From assembly GCA_963669155.1 (NCBI GenBank), contig OZ022581.1, positions 8,088,803-8,152,802 on the forward strand: DNA of 64,000 nt. The letters are read 5' to 3'. The translations under genes were made by a program, and so were the position numbers. The notes under the pieces are model-generated. The model did no database searches. It saw nothing but the letters and a program-made list of their open reading frames with translations, and had not been told where the DNA came from. The stretch is from Arbacia lixula. Taxonomy: Eukaryota > Echinodermata > Echinoidea > Arbacioida > Arbaciidae. How positions within the stretch are numbered: position 1 is the stretch's first letter; each line of letters begins with the position of its first letter. Shown piece after piece: positions 46,391 to 59,546 of this stretch.

Positions 46391-47101
46391 GCAGGGATGT
46401 GCTCCGGAAGGATATGAAGCAACTTTCTCTCTTTGAACCCATGCGTGGCACCGCCGAAAAATTATGCGGTCTCAGCATGTGCTTTTCAGATGATTTAACA
46501 ATAACGAACAGGATTTCGTCGCAACGCTTTCTCAGAGAAAACAAAAGAAATGTAGAGTCTTATTTCGCTTGTCCAGTTCTGGTGGATTGCATCAATACTT
46601 TTGTGAGGAAAAGAGATATCAGTGAACAAAAATAAACAGGTTTTTTTTCTCAGCTGGACGCAAATGTATGCTTACTCTGTTAATGAAAATACACAGCTTA
46701 AGATATAATTTTGATGATAATTGAATACCACATTTCCGAAAATCTCCGGAAAGTGAAGAAATTTGTTAATTGTGTAAGTAAGAATATTATCTTATATCTC
46801 CGTTTGTGCATCATTCAACAATTATTTAGAAGAAAACCGAGTTCAGGATATTTAGGGGTCTTGCCCTTAACTTTCTTGAAAATTGCAAAAAATGTGATAA
46901 GAAACACAGCTTCGAGAGACAAAACGGGGAATTAAACATATTTCTCTCCAAGTTGACAGCAGCTAGATATCGGTGCCGCGCTTGGGACATCAACGTATTG
47001 TAGTAATTGTGGAATGCTTTGGAAATCCATTAGCACGCTTTAGTATCCATACAGATGTTTGAATATATTATGCTCGAGATGTTTCTCCTTCCTAACACAT
47101 C
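46391..47101 (+). mobile_element. CCAGGG-type TIR element, copy B
   Basis: Collinear with copies A and C along its length. The left terminus reads CAGGGATGTGCTCCGGAAGG and the right terminus has decayed to ...CCTTCCTAACACATC. No target duplication is recoverable. The internal reading frame seen in A and C is broken by an indel after GTAEK. Confidence 0.8.
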
Positions 47102-47629
47102 TTTGATGAATGTAAAGATCTAATGGAAAAAGTTTGGCTATACGAATTGTTACAATCCTATACCAATATCATAATGCAATGAACAGTTAAGTAGAGTAAT
47201 AGGCCTAACCTGGAGTTGATCAATATTGTAGGAAAGTGTTATTATGTCAGTTGGTTTGAAACATTAACAATGAAAGACTATTTTGAATTCCGTTTTTTTT
47301 ATTTACTGCTGAAAATGGATGGGTTTAGGTGTTTATTCTGGCAAAGTCTTTGTTTATGTAATGATTTGTCAGAAGTTTGAAAATTGCAAGCTTCAGGATA
47401 CAACTTTACGAGAGTTTGGAATTAGAGTGATTTAACAAGTCTTTCATTTTAATAGATGACATGCCTTGTATACCTGACCTATTCAAAAGAATAATGAGAA
47501 GTACCGTGACCTATAACGGAGAAGCCCATTTGTAAAAGTAATAAAACTCGGCAGGATGGAGCAGTATACTGTATCGATAACGAATTCGCGCAGTTACATC
47601 TTCACTAACCTTTTCCGATAAAGTGAAAA
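47102..47629. other. Spacer containing a segment paralogous to 55.24-55.38 kb
   Basis: 47520-47630 (AACTCGGCAGGATGGAGCAG; CAGTTACATCTTCACTAACC; AAAGTGAAAAACT) aligns with 55266-55372. No gene recognised. Confidence 0.55.
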
Positions 47630-47930
47630 ACTGCGTAGTAACGCGTTATTACATTCACCTATATCTTGTCATTCAGTTCAGATTCAATGGATGGAATGCA
47701 CTTTGAATATATTAGTTATTGCTACTTGGACAAACCTCGGGCAAGCTTTGTATTGGTAATGTATTGTTGAACGGCGTGAATAAAATATTTTATTCACGCA
47801 GTTGGCATTTATGGACTATTGACTTCTCTGACGTCACTGGAGGCGTGCGTTTTTTCAAATTCCTTTTTCGTGGATAATTTTACATAGATTAGTTGGAACT
47901 TATTCTTCTAATTTAGTAACACTTTAAGGA
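47630..47930 (+). mobile_element. Partial copy of the palindromic TTAA element
   Basis: Right half only: TAGTAACGCGTTATTACATT, the 34-bp palindrome with one changed base (GCAG in place of GCCG), GACGTCACTGGAGGCGTGCG and TTTTACATAGATTAGTTGG, ending near TTTAA at 47921-47925. Confidence 0.75.
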
Positions 47931-49640
47931 ATACATGTATATCACACACATTACAGGATTGAATTCCAGGGTTAAATATTCGAAATGGTTCACGGTAGGA
48001 AACACGGTATGTTCACGTCTAATGAGGAATTTCAAAAGCTATCAAAATGACATGCGTCTTGATTTTCTGTTTGAAACATCAAGAAACCTGTTGATCAACA
48101 TCAGGAATATCACAATCTACCTGAGTTTGTCTCTTACACACATATTTCCACTGTTCTACATTTCTCGGATTAAAAGGATTTCGTCACATACCTAGGTAAC
48201 AATTTATATAAGACGTGATGTAATGAAGTGCATATGAGCATTTCAAGATGAGATTGAATGATTCATATAAATTCTAACAGGTCGATTAAATTAAAAAAAT
48301 CTGAAAAAAATCCCCCACGGCCAATAGATCTTAGTGCACAGCAGGGGATTAGCAATGTATTTGCAGTAAGAGTAGAATATAAACCTGGGTCCAATTTTAC
48401 GCAATTGTGATCACTTCTGTCAATTTGTGACGGAAAAGACAATGCTATAATATTGAGATAAATCTGTAAGAATGCTTTACTGCTAATATGACATTTTCTC
48501 GTGTTAGTTGGTTTAATAACAACCTGTTTATCTTCTTAGTGTAAATCGCTCATGTCAGCGAACACCTCTAGTCATGCTTATATACGCTCTATTTATGTGT
48601 TAATTGGAGCGATGATAGCATCGGTGAAGTCTGATGCCTAAGGATTCCTCTTTTCACTTCAAGTATTGCCAATGAGAAAGATCGTTGATTGTATCAAATT
48701 CGAGACCGGGAGACTCGGGATTAGAGAATATTATTGTTGTCCATAGCATAGATTCACGAAGTATTTTTGATGCTAGGTGGTTAGTTATTAAGCACGAAGA
48801 ACGATTTACTGATAAAAAAGGAAAGGGGAGAACAGGGAGGAAGAAAAGAACGATGAATAGGAACATTAGAAAAAGAGAACGAAGACAAAGAAAAGAAGAG
48901 GAAAACGGAAAGAAAGAAAAAGAAGAAAACAGACAAATTGACGAGAAGATCTCAAATGCAGAGGTAAATAAAATCTGACCACTCTCCCTAGTATCGATCA
49001 CACCCCCTTATACTTATGGTTGACAAAAAAGTAGGTGAACATTCATGAGAGGAATAGACAAACAGTAATCCGTACAAAGGGCGAGTGGTGTGACGTTTCC
49101 TGATCGGGTATCTTGGTTCATCTTTTTTCGTGTTTGTGGCCACGGACATCCAGTTTTCACGAGTAGCATCCATTCATATAACGACATCAGCATCGACGCC
49201 AATGACAACGCAAATGCAAATGCAAATGCCAATTCCAGCGTTACACTTTGTGCCAGTGACAATAACAATGCTAAATGCCATCCGAATGTCACAGCCAAGA
49301 CAAATCCCAATAAAATAACAGAAAAACAATTCTAGTACCAACGCCAACTCCGAAAACAGTAACAAATATAAAAACTAAATTGACATTCAAATCCCAAATG
49401 ATAACTTTTTAAACTGAGAAATAAAGTAAAACTCTGCCTTTTTCAACATTTCGTCAATATTCTGAATCAATTGTTTTATTAAAGATTCTCTATACGTGTG
49501 TATATGAGGGGTGTGTATGTATTATTTTATTCATCATTTTTATCATCCTAGTTACTTCCTGATTGTGCAAATTATGCTTTGTAGTTGGAACATCCTCTTA
49601 GGGAGATACATAATCACATCAATAACTATTTTATATACAG
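47931..49640. other. No gene recognised
   Basis: Includes a Lys/Glu/Arg-rich low-complexity frame (48685-48978) and a short ACAATG/AATGCA-rich stretch near 49195-49290 that translates to Asn/Ala repeats. Both are judged non-coding. Confidence 0.5.
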
Positions 49641-50430
49641 TATATAACCACAACAAAAAAGTAGGTCTCCCCCCCCCCTAAGCAAAATAACATAACTTTT
49701 TATCGAAGAAATTTTGGGCAGGATTGTTCCTTAACTTATTGACTAGCTTCCGTGTGAAAATCACATTACTCCACTAAGTAATGCATGAGTGAACACTCAT
49801 TAAAGGCAAAGATGTCACTTTTCAAAAGTCACAAGGGTAATTTTGGGATTCTGTGATATAATGAATTCCGATGAATTTCAATGAATTCCATTTATGGTGC
49901 ATAATTTATATCCGTTCATTGTTTATCATCCATCTCCCGACACACTAACACCTATCCCGACACTTAACCCATTGTTCTGGTTGAGTGAGCACCGTTTAAA
50001 AATTACTCATCCCTCTTGAGTTTAAAACTTTTAAAAACCCTTTATTTTGTGAAAAAATAAAACTCTGGATATTTCGACAAAGATGTAACATGACCTGTCA
50101 TAATGAACATAAGTCATTTTCGTGTCATGGTTGAGTGAAAACACTTTAAAATCGCAACAGAAATGCAAAAAATGTATTGTTAAAACGGACTGAACAATTA
50201 TCCTTGTGACTTTAGAAACGTGACATTTTTGCCTTTAAAATTTGGCCACTCATGCATGACTAATTGGATTAATTTTCACACAGAAGTTAGTCAGTAAGGT
50301 ATGAAACAATCCTGCCAGATTATTTTGCCCAAAACTTCTTCGATAAAAAGTTATGCTATTTTGCTTAGGGGGGGGGGGGGGGGGGGGGGAGGGGGAGGGG
50401 GAGAGACTTCCTTTTTTGTTGTGTTTATAA
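49641..50430. mobile_element. Large fold-back element, ~790 bp
   Basis: Long inverted arms: CACAACAAAAAAGTAGGTCT, a poly-C run, then TAAGCAAAATAACATAACTT on the left. On the right is the complement with a much longer poly-G run (about 50369-50400) and GTTGTGTTTATAA. Pairing continues inward past TTTTCACACGGAAGCTAGTC-like and CATGCATTACT-like blocks to about 200 bp or more per arm. No coding capacity. Confidence 0.8.
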
Positions 50431-50611
50431 CCACTAACCCGTCTCTAGTGGTTAAGGCACCGGCGTTCAAAGCTGGGGGCCCGGGCTCGATTTCCGGCGG
50501 AGACATTTTTTCGGCATCACCAATTTTTCCGAAGGGTAGATAGCTCTGGGGAAGCTTGATTTAAGCTTCGCCTACCATTGTTCTCTTCATCCATTTCTTT
50601 CACAAAATATT
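50431..50611 (+). mobile_element. tRNA-derived SINE, copy 1
   Basis: Pol III boxes on the plus strand: box A around TCTAGTGGTTAAGGC and box B GGGCTCGATTTCC. These are followed by a body (AGACATTTTTTCGGCATCAC; TGATTTAAGC; CATTTCTTTCACAA) shared with copy 2. The intact TTAA at 50452-50455 is the uninterrupted version of the insertion site in copy 2. It directly abuts the fold-back on its left. Confidence 0.8.
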
Positions 50612-50803
50612 TAAATAAAAGAGTTGCCAAAGCTGTTGTATATGTATAATTTCACATATTTATATACTTTCTCCCATACGTGTACTGCATCAAAGCAATA
50701 GCTTTGATCCAGCTGAGGCAGGGCGGCTTGTCATTGTTCAAAACCCACCTACAGTCGAAAATCTGTCTATCTGACGGTCAATCGGATTGGGGTCGCCTTA
50801 ACC
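50612..50803. other. Spacer between SINE copies
   Basis: AT-rich then mixed sequence (AGCTGAGGCAGGGCGGCTTG near 50711). It could belong to a longer SINE-containing unit, but this is not shown. Confidence 0.4.
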
Positions 50804-50833
50804 AGTAACCCGTCTCTGTGGTCTAGTGGTTAA
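50804..50833 (+). mobile_element. tRNA-derived SINE, copy 2, 5' part
   Basis: AGTAACCCGTCTCTGTGGTC then TAGTGGTTAA, interrupted at the TTAA by the element at 50834-51501. The SINE resumes at 51506. Confidence 0.85.
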
Positions 50834-51501
50834 AGGGTCCCTGCAATCAAAATGCATGTTGACTTATGTTGATGCAACTTAATATGTATATCACAAAATC
50901 AGTAACGGCTCAATGGAAATATGTGTCCTTTATTTTAAAATAATTTTTCTATATTTTTTCTCAGCACTGATAAGCCCCGCCTCCAAAAATTTCCTCTAAC
51001 TCAAGATTCTTGTTGTGACATCATCACAGGTATGAATTAGCAAGATAATAGACATAATTTATGCACAAACTAAACATTGCAATGACTACCTGCAAGTGTT
51101 TATAATGTCATCGCATGTTTGTACAATGTATTTTCCCCCTTGGCATAGCTAGCACATTTCTGACATAAGGAAACGATTATTCCCACATGAAAGGTTGTTA
51201 GGTTGTATTGTGTGAAGACATGTGATGCTCTTGTGGGCAGGTGGGGGTAGTCATTGCAATGTGAAATTTTTGCATAATTCTGTCTATTATCCTGCTAATT
51301 TTTCACTTTGATGACGTCACAACAAGAATCTTGAGTTGGAGGAAATTTTTGGAGGCGGGGCTTATCAGTGCTGAGAAAAATATAGAAAAAATTATTTTAA
51401 ATTATAGGACACATAATTCCATTGAACAGTTAGTGATTTTGTTAAATACATGTTAAGTTGCATCAACAGACGTAAACATACATTTTGATTACAGGGGACC
51501 T
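50834..51501. mobile_element. TTAA-flanked palindromic MITE nested in a SINE
   Basis: 668 bp with AGGGTCCCTGCAATCAAAAT at the left and the inverted counterpart ATTTTGATTACAGGGGACCT at the right. Long arms of about 280 bp pair inward (GATGCAACTTAA; CACTGATAAGCCCCGCCTCC; CAAGATTCTTGTTGTGAC). TTAA occurs at 50830-50833 and 51502-51505, where SINE copy 1 has a single TTAA. The TTAA duplication is thus demonstrated within the window. piggyBac-like or Kolobok-like, non-autonomous. Confidence 0.93.
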
Positions 51502-51627
51502 TTAAGGCGCCGGCGTTCAAAGCTGAGGGCATTTTTTCGGCATCACCAATTTTTCAAAAGCGTAGATAGCTCCGAGAAACCTTGATTTAAGCTAAGCCTA
51601 CCATTGTTCTCTTCATCCATTTCTTTC

Positions 51628-51657
<30 letters not shown>
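51502..51657 (+). mobile_element. tRNA-derived SINE, copy 2, 3' part and (AT)n tail
   Basis: Continues GGCGCCGGCGTTCAAAGCTG and the same body as copy 1 (minus a short box-B-region deletion: GAGGGCATTTTTTC), ending in an (AT)n tract at 51631-51657. Confidence 0.85.
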
Positions 51658-51661
<4 letters not shown>

Positions 51662-52449
51662 TGCGATGGCACTGAAAACAAAGTAAATTTGAACACAAAC
51701 AAATTGAATAAGACGCCGGAGACGAAATTTTTATTGAATTTTCGGTCATATACATTTATCGACAGTGAACAATTAGCATATACATGTAAATCAATCATGT
51801 TTATATGTGAACTGTTCACTTTGATTAGGGTCTCTGACCGGAAATTCGATAAACTTTCCTTCTCCGGCGTCTTATTTAATTCATTTATGTTTATATCTAC
51901 ATATATGTGTACTCAGATGTGTGTATAAATACGGTATGAATTTAAGTATGCCGCTGAAACACTTTTGCTTCCCACTCATCTTCTCCTATTTCTTCCTAAA
52001 ATACATTGCAAGTAAACAAAATTGAAATCATTGATCTTGCTCTATAACGTTTCTGAACACCGTAAATCAATGCACATACCGACCGTGTTACTTGTAACGA
52101 AACCTTGAAAAGCCCCGTCTAAGTTTACAACCCCCTTCTTAGTTTACAACCCTTAAAGAGAAACCTGAGACGGGCTGGAGGGAAGAGAGAACCTCTCTGC
52201 GGACAAACTCGAAAGAGCCGCCTTAGTTACCTGAGAACCGATTACCTTTCTGGTACAGAAATGTTGACCCAGGTATAATTTCCATCATGCGGAGGCGTTT
52301 ATAAGGTGAGACTCTGTCTCTCTTATTGCGATTCTCCAACAAGGCGAATTATACATTATTGCAATTCCAGGGAACAGCTTATAATTAATGGTCAGTCAGA
52401 ATTTATTGCCTAAAGTGCGATCGTCGGTCGTTTAACTTTCAAGTACGAT
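51658..52449. other. No gene recognised
   Basis: AT-rich DNA. GGAAATTCGATAAACTTTCC near 51839 resembles the inverse of GACGAAATTTTTATTG... near 51721, a weak inverted pair. Nothing further. Confidence 0.45.
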
Positions 52450-52540
52450 ATGGTCGATTTAAAGATTAAGGCTGAATTTGATTTGGATTTGGATAGGTTT
52501 CGGCAAATTATTTTTTATTCCGAAAAGGACATTGAACCGG
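52450..52540 (+). CDS. Candidate first coding exon, unrecognised protein
   Basis: ATG at 52450 has purine at -3 and G at +4. The following 30 codons read MVDLKIKAEFDLDLDRFRQI then IFYSEKDIEP, a balanced charged/hydrophobic composition like a real cytosolic N-terminus. The frame meets a good splice donor, CCGG|GTAAGA, at 52540/52541, giving phase 1. No family is recognised. The nearest plausible acceptor (CACTTATCAG, ending 53246) leads into GELYSLSPVPYVSS but in a different phase, so I could not build a second exon. Confidence 0.3.
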
Positions 52541-53300
52541 GTAAGAAATAATTATGATTAAGATCGAATAAACAAGGACAGGAAATCTGATCGAAGCAAC
52601 GTTTATTACAATATACATTTATTCTTACATGCATGGTCACATGATGCGATTATCTTTGAATTGGATGATTGCAGTAAAGGTTAGTGTGAGTGAAATATTG
52701 TAACAAGAGCATTGTGTTTAGTTACTTTATATTACGTATCTAACTTTACTTCACGTACTGCGTTGTATTCCTACACGTTCACAACACATATTACAGCCTG
52801 TCTAGAAAATCATATTTTCCATGAGTTATTCCCTAATATGAACCCATCAGCGTGGTCAATATACTTTTTAAAACTCGTGGTGAAGACCTTATTGTCATAT
52901 TAACTTTTAGATGTGTGTATACATATAATGCGTGCATAACACGTTATGTGCCGTCCGAAGATTTTTGCACCAGCTATCCACACTGGCTATCATTATATCT
53001 CACACATGGAGTTAAAGCATAACTTGCTATTGTACACATAAAGCGTTAATGCATATACATGTACATGTTGTACTAGGTACTGTCGCTGTTTAATCAGAGG
53101 TTTGGGAACAACCTTAGCTTAACAATGATTTAACTTAACAATGCTTTGAATTCTGTAAATACAAAATAGATATAGCACAACAGTCATTTACAAACGTAGA
53201 CTATGATCATTAAACATAAACAAGAACAGTGTTTCACTTATCAGGGAGAGCTGTACTCATTATCACCGGTGCCCTACGTATCATCACGGACCTATCATGG
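52541..53300. other. No gene recognised
   Basis: AT-rich DNA. The 53247-53300 stretch is GC-richer and was the site of insertion of TIR element copy C. Confidence 0.45.
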
Positions 53301-53305
53301 ATGGA

Positions 53306-54010
53306 CCAGGGATGTGTTATGGAAGGATAGGAAGCAACTTTCTTTCTTTGAACCCATGTGCCAAGCCGCTGAAAAGTTATGGTGTTCTCAACAGGTGCTG
53401 TTCAGGTGTTTGAACAATTATGAACATGATTGTGTGGCAACGGTTTCTCAAAGAGAACAAAAGAAATGTACAGTCTCATTTCGCTTGTCCCGTTCTGTTA
53501 ATGACATTAATACTTCCATGAGCACAACAGGTATCAGCAAACACAAATAAACAAGTTTTTCAAGTAAAACACAAACGCCGTTAATGATAACACACAGCTT
53601 AATATATATTTTTGAGGGTGGTTGAATCTCCCAAATGCACAAGTTGTCGGAAAGTGAAGAAATTGGTCAATTTTTTAATTAATACAAATAGCTTATATGT
53701 CCGATTTTTAATGATTCCTCAATACTTTTCGAAACAAAAGCAGAGTATTAGGATCTGTCATTATCTGCCGTTAACTTCCTTATAGTTTGCAAACGAATTT
53801 GTCAAAAACAAAACGTCTACAGACAAATGGGAAATTAAAGAAATTTCTTTTCAAGTTGACATCAGCTAAATGTCGGATCGGCACATGGAACATCAAAGCA
53901 TTGTCATGATTATGAATTCTTTTGACATTCACGAGCACGCTTTAGAACCCATACAGATGTTTGAATGTATTATGCTCGAGTTTCTACTCCTTCCTATAAC
54001 ACTTCCCTGG
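53306..54010 (+). mobile_element. CCAGGG-ended TIR element, copy C
   Basis: Termini CCAGGGATGTGTTATGGAAG and, at the right, the complement of CCAGGGAAGTGTTATAGGAA. Flanked by the 5-bp duplication ATGGA (53301-53305 and 54011-54015). The internal frame is open from upstream of the element to 53550 (KDRKQLSFFEPM, CVATVSQREQKKCT, INTSMS). It is the best-preserved pair of ends of the three copies. Confidence 0.9.
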
Positions 54011-55659
54011 ATGGACTGCGCTAGGATAGACTTCCTTTGATCTATGATGACCGCCGCCTCATAAAAATTTCAAGACATTCAGGTGTTTTAAACAATTAGC
54101 TGTATTTCTAATTAGGTAGTGCCTTCCTCTGAATAACAAAAGAAAATCTGTTTTGAGAAATATGTCAACCGTTCAGCTTCGCTGGGAGCTCGTAGCTGAT
54201 CTTTTTACACACACTGTGAGTTAGTTTTGGGGTGAGCGAAGGGAATTTAAAAAAAAATGTAGAAAGAATTTGGTCCGTAGCTTTTTCGGACACCTCCGGA
54301 CACGAAATTGAGGTTGTTTCCATGGAAGATGAAACACTCAATAAACGATTTACAAAATATTTTTAAAGAAATATAATTGCCTGATGTGTGATATGGAGGC
54401 ATTTCTCTGGCATGTTTTCTACGGTATTATCTTTTTATCACAAAAACGAAACAACAACATAATCTGAAATTCACAGAATCGTATCTTCATAAGATGTCCT
54501 ACTACTGCACATGCACTTCAGTACATGAAGTGGTTCTGAAATCTTCTGCGCATACAAAATATATTTCTCTAAGTGCATCCGAAATTCGTTTTGCATATTT
54601 GGCGACGGTCGTTACTGGATCAAAGAACCAAATGCGTCAAATATTCTATTGTGCTATCAATGAACGCAACTGGTGTAGAAATAAATTAAATGAATTATTT
54701 GTGCTGACTCCAGTTCTAACACCTTCCCGGTATCATATATATATTGCGCTCAGACCTTTACGTCCGCAGTTTATTTGGGTGGTTTCATTAAAAATATCTA
54801 TTCAATTGTTCTAATGCCTTATTCATTCATAGAACTATATCACAGTAAGTTACGCTCTTTCTTAACTCTCTGAAATTGTTAATGACCCAATGAACATTGT
54901 CCCTTTTCTGTGTACTTTTCGTACCTGAGCGTTCTCTACTGATACTGATAGTTACAGTGCATTTGTAATACAGAATCAAAACGAGTAATTATGGTTTGAA
55001 CTGCATAAACATAATATTTCGTGAAAAATTACACATGCTATCGCTCACGATTTCATGTCAAAATTATGTACTATTGGAAAGGAAACGTGCACCAATTTAG
55101 TATTTTAGAGATTGAAAGTTTCAGTCCTTGTTTGATGAAAATAAATCCTTAATTGGTTAAATTTACCACCACATCTCCGACTTGCTTTGAATACAGACGG
55201 ACACACAAACAATGAAAAGGGGTATGGATAGAATGTCACGGTAGTTGAAGACAGGGTGTCCCATTGACAAAAGTGATGGAACTCGGCAGGAATCAGCGGT
55301 ATACCTTAACAATAACGTGTACGAATTCTCACAGTCACAGCTTCACAAACATTTTCAGGAAAAGTGAAAAACTATCATTGTTTACATTTAAGAGGCACCG
55401 ACCATAGTCTACATCCTTAATCGTATTGTTCCTGTCAGCGTGCGATGGGGGCATTGCTCCCATTGAACGCATGCACTCCGGCGCGGAACGATGCAGATCC
55501 TAGCGCACAACGGTCTCCGGTCTCTAGGCTTTAGGTGCCCGACGACCGCCCAAAACCTGAATATCTCCTAATCGCTATAAGTTTGCTCAAAGTCTGATTC
55601 CGGTTTTATCATCCATCGGGAGGGAAATTCTGAATCAATATCTTCTTTCATTTGCCATG

Positions 55660-55693
<34 letters not shown>

Positions 55694-57179
55694 ACCAGAT
55701 TTTTTGACATGCAAAAAGGGACACCGTGTCTCTAAGGTAGTAGAGAACTTACAAGAAACGTTCTCGTTACATCCTAATGTTACCTATCAGTTACGATCGA
55801 ACATGAAACAGAATGCGTGGATTGCAGAGAGAGGTTTAGGTCAGCGGGAGGTGGCGCTGCTCTAGAAGGCTATGAACAGAGATTTGTGGCATGCAATAAT
55901 CTTCTACGTCTTAAAGCGAGTGCGAGAGACTTATCCGCAATCATGACCCAATCGATACGTTGCCATTTGTGTAGTCCGGTAGTTTCGATCAGATAGTCCA
56001 AACGTGCAGTGTTTAGTATTTTCGTTGAACGAGCATTTCCTCTTATTCGTTTTGCTGGACTTGCTTTCGTCATTTCAAGTCATGCCATTATCATCCCATG
56101 AATGAGTATATCTAAATTTTCTAACTTAAAAGAACCCTCAAATCATTCTCATCACCTGTGCGGATTATAAGTCACTTGATATGAAATTTACCCTGATAAA
56201 TTTGCCAGGCACAAATATTAGCGATTAGACGCTTGTACGTTTTACAACTGTAAGACGTAATTGTTATTACGCCTTGTAACTAATATGCAGTATTGATTTA
56301 AGTATGGATTTCTGGTGCGTTATTAATTAAATCCATAGTACAATCTACTCCAGCAGCTCCTTAGGGCGTTAAGGGAAGAAAGAGCTGTATTAATAACCAC
56401 ACGACCAAAAATACGTCGCATTTTAAACAATTCGCACAATACACAGGTAAAAAGAAGAATTTCTCGCAGCTCAATGAAATTACGTGATGCACATCTAAAT
56501 GGAGAAGAATTATATGCACTCTTTTATAAGCTATAAGTGTAGTTTAATGTTCATGGTATGTATAGGCCGTTATAAACCAATTATATATTTCAATACAATG
56601 CTATAATAATAATTACCACGTTCCCATGTACATACAATTACTCCAACGGTTGATTAAGAGACAAGCTCTCCACTTTAAGAAATATGATTACAAGATAACC
56701 TAGAAAACAAAAAATCCATATTTTGACAGACAACATCTCGAGAATTAAATCCACTGAAAACAGATGATGAAGTTTGGTCCAACTTACTTTCGAAACAAAA
56801 ATGAATGATCCAACTTGTGAAGGCACCTGTCCGCTGCCAGTCAGGGAAGTTGCATTTGAGGAAGTGTGATGATAACAATTATTCGTTAGATATACGGCCA
56901 GTGTTCAAGAACAAAGCGATTTTCTCTTCTCAATAAGAAAGAAAGTTGTTTCTACCAACGAATCGTCTCCTTAGTATGATGATCCCGTTCGAAGCCACTG
57001 TGTTATTTGCACTGAGTTCTTGCGTTTTCTTTCTCGTTGATTTTATTCTGACGTATTTGTATTTCCAGCCCTATGTGGAAATGTGCGCCTCAGGCGTCGT
57101 TTAAATCTCTATTGGAAGCCACGGGCTTTTGCTTATCAAGAAGGGGAGGGTAGGAAACTCGACCCCTTTCCCCCATACC

Positions 57180-57180
<1 letters not shown>

Positions 57181-57235
<55 letters not shown>

Positions 57236-57264
57236 CCTCTCTCTCTCTCCCTCTCTCTCTCTCT
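57181..57264 (+). repeat. (CT)n microsatellite
   Basis: CT repeats with a few interruptions. Confidence 0.95.
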
Positions 57265-57823
57265 GAACCTCATCCGCGCATTGTAACCGCGCCAGTACCC
57301 CATTCCTCATTGGTAGCGGCCACTCAGCTTGCTCATGAATACCTCCGTCATACTGGCCGCGTAGTCGACCGCCCCATTTGCCAAGTTCGCGGTTTTCTCT
57401 CTTTCATTCTTTCTTCTACTCTTTTTTTGTATGAATATAATATGCATAGATCTGCCTCTCTTACCCCCTCCCCCGTCTCTCTCTTTTTCTGACTCTCCCA
57501 TCCTCCCTCCATCCCTTGTCTTGTATTGTGTTATTTTTATTTCCGTTTAAACATCATCATTATCAATATGAACCCAGTAAATGCTGTACCAATAAATATG
57601 ACACGTCTATAGGTGTCTCTCACACTCCCCATCCGCTTAATCTTTCTTTCCCAAGGCCTGTGTACCTTCAAGGTAGGAGAGGAAGAAATATTCATCCTAA
57701 AACCATTTCTGAATATGACCCAATGTAACGGTATGTGCGGGGGGGGGGGGGGGAAGGGTCTGGGGGAAGAAGCACCCCTGTGGACATTTTCACCTGTTTT
57801 AAGTAATGTGGGACGATGGGAAA

Positions 57824-57828
57824 CACAC

Positions 57829-57887
<59 letters not shown>

Positions 57888-57931
57888 CACACACGAACAC
57901 ACACACGCACACACACACACACACACACACA
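57824..57931 (+). repeat. (AC)n microsatellite
   Basis: Roughly 105 bp of AC repeats with G interruptions. Confidence 0.95.
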
Positions 57932-58066
57932 TAGACACACACCATAGAGCTACGGTAGGCATTGAGATTCTTCAATCATAATAGACGAGAGGATGGCCCC
58001 CTCCCCTTCCCTATCCAGCCGATCTCACCCGCCGACGTTCCCTTGAAAAATCTAATTGAATACATA

Positions 58067-58277
58067 CAGTTGTCCTCAAAATTATTCATACCCCATTGAA
58101 AATAACAGTCTTTGTTAGATTCTTCCTTTGTAAAAGCTATTATGTTGGTACTTTCTGTGTATTTTTTGTCTACTTGTTGCTATGCACAAATCCACATATG
58201 AGTTGGCTAAACTTTATTTGCATAATAGATAAGTCCAAAAGTTATTTTCCCTCATGTTCAGAATTATTCATACCCCT
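58067..58277. repeat. Left IR/DR of the Tc1 element
   Basis: Two directly repeated transposase-binding-like motifs sharing AATTATTCATACCCC, at 58079-58094 and 58263-58277. They are separated by AT-rich spacer. Confidence 0.85.
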
Positions 58278-58455
58278 GACAATACCTCAACAAAAATGTT
58301 CTTTCTTCTATAGTATCCATTGTTTTCCTTTCCCGAGAATGTGTTAATCTTTGTCCTATAGTTATTTCAAGATGTTCCAATGGATTAAATACCTTTTTTG
58401 TTGACCAAATGTTAAACTATTGTCAAACACATAGCATCTTTCCATAAGACTTTAA

Positions 58456-59520
<1,065 letters not shown>

Positions 59521-59546
59521 AGAAAGACATTGGACTCAGTAAACCT

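Larger units (their letters stand above)
54016..58066. other. Mostly unrecognised non-coding DNA
   Basis: Contents: the segment at 55240-55378 paralogous to 47500-47630; a GC-rich patch at 55430-55560; poly-T at 55660-55689; (CT)n at 57181-57264; poly-G at 57738-57753; (AC)n at 57824-57931. Open frames at 54494-54814 (+, 106 aa) and 55870-56073 (-, 67 aa, basic) show no domain. Confidence 0.5.

Noticed and set aside
48685-48978. Lys/Glu/Arg-rich 97-codon ORF
   Set aside because: The purine-rich second half makes the coiled-coil-like composition; no independent support.
49090-49335. ORF with Asn-Ala repeats
   Set aside because: Caused by a short AATGCA/ACAATG repeat patch.
54494-54814. 106-codon plus-strand ORF
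   Set aside because: Composition is plausible but there is no family resemblance, poor start context and no splice evidence.
55870-56073. 67-codon basic minus-strand ORF
   Set aside because: Not low-complexity, but no domain, partner exon or conservation evidence is visible.
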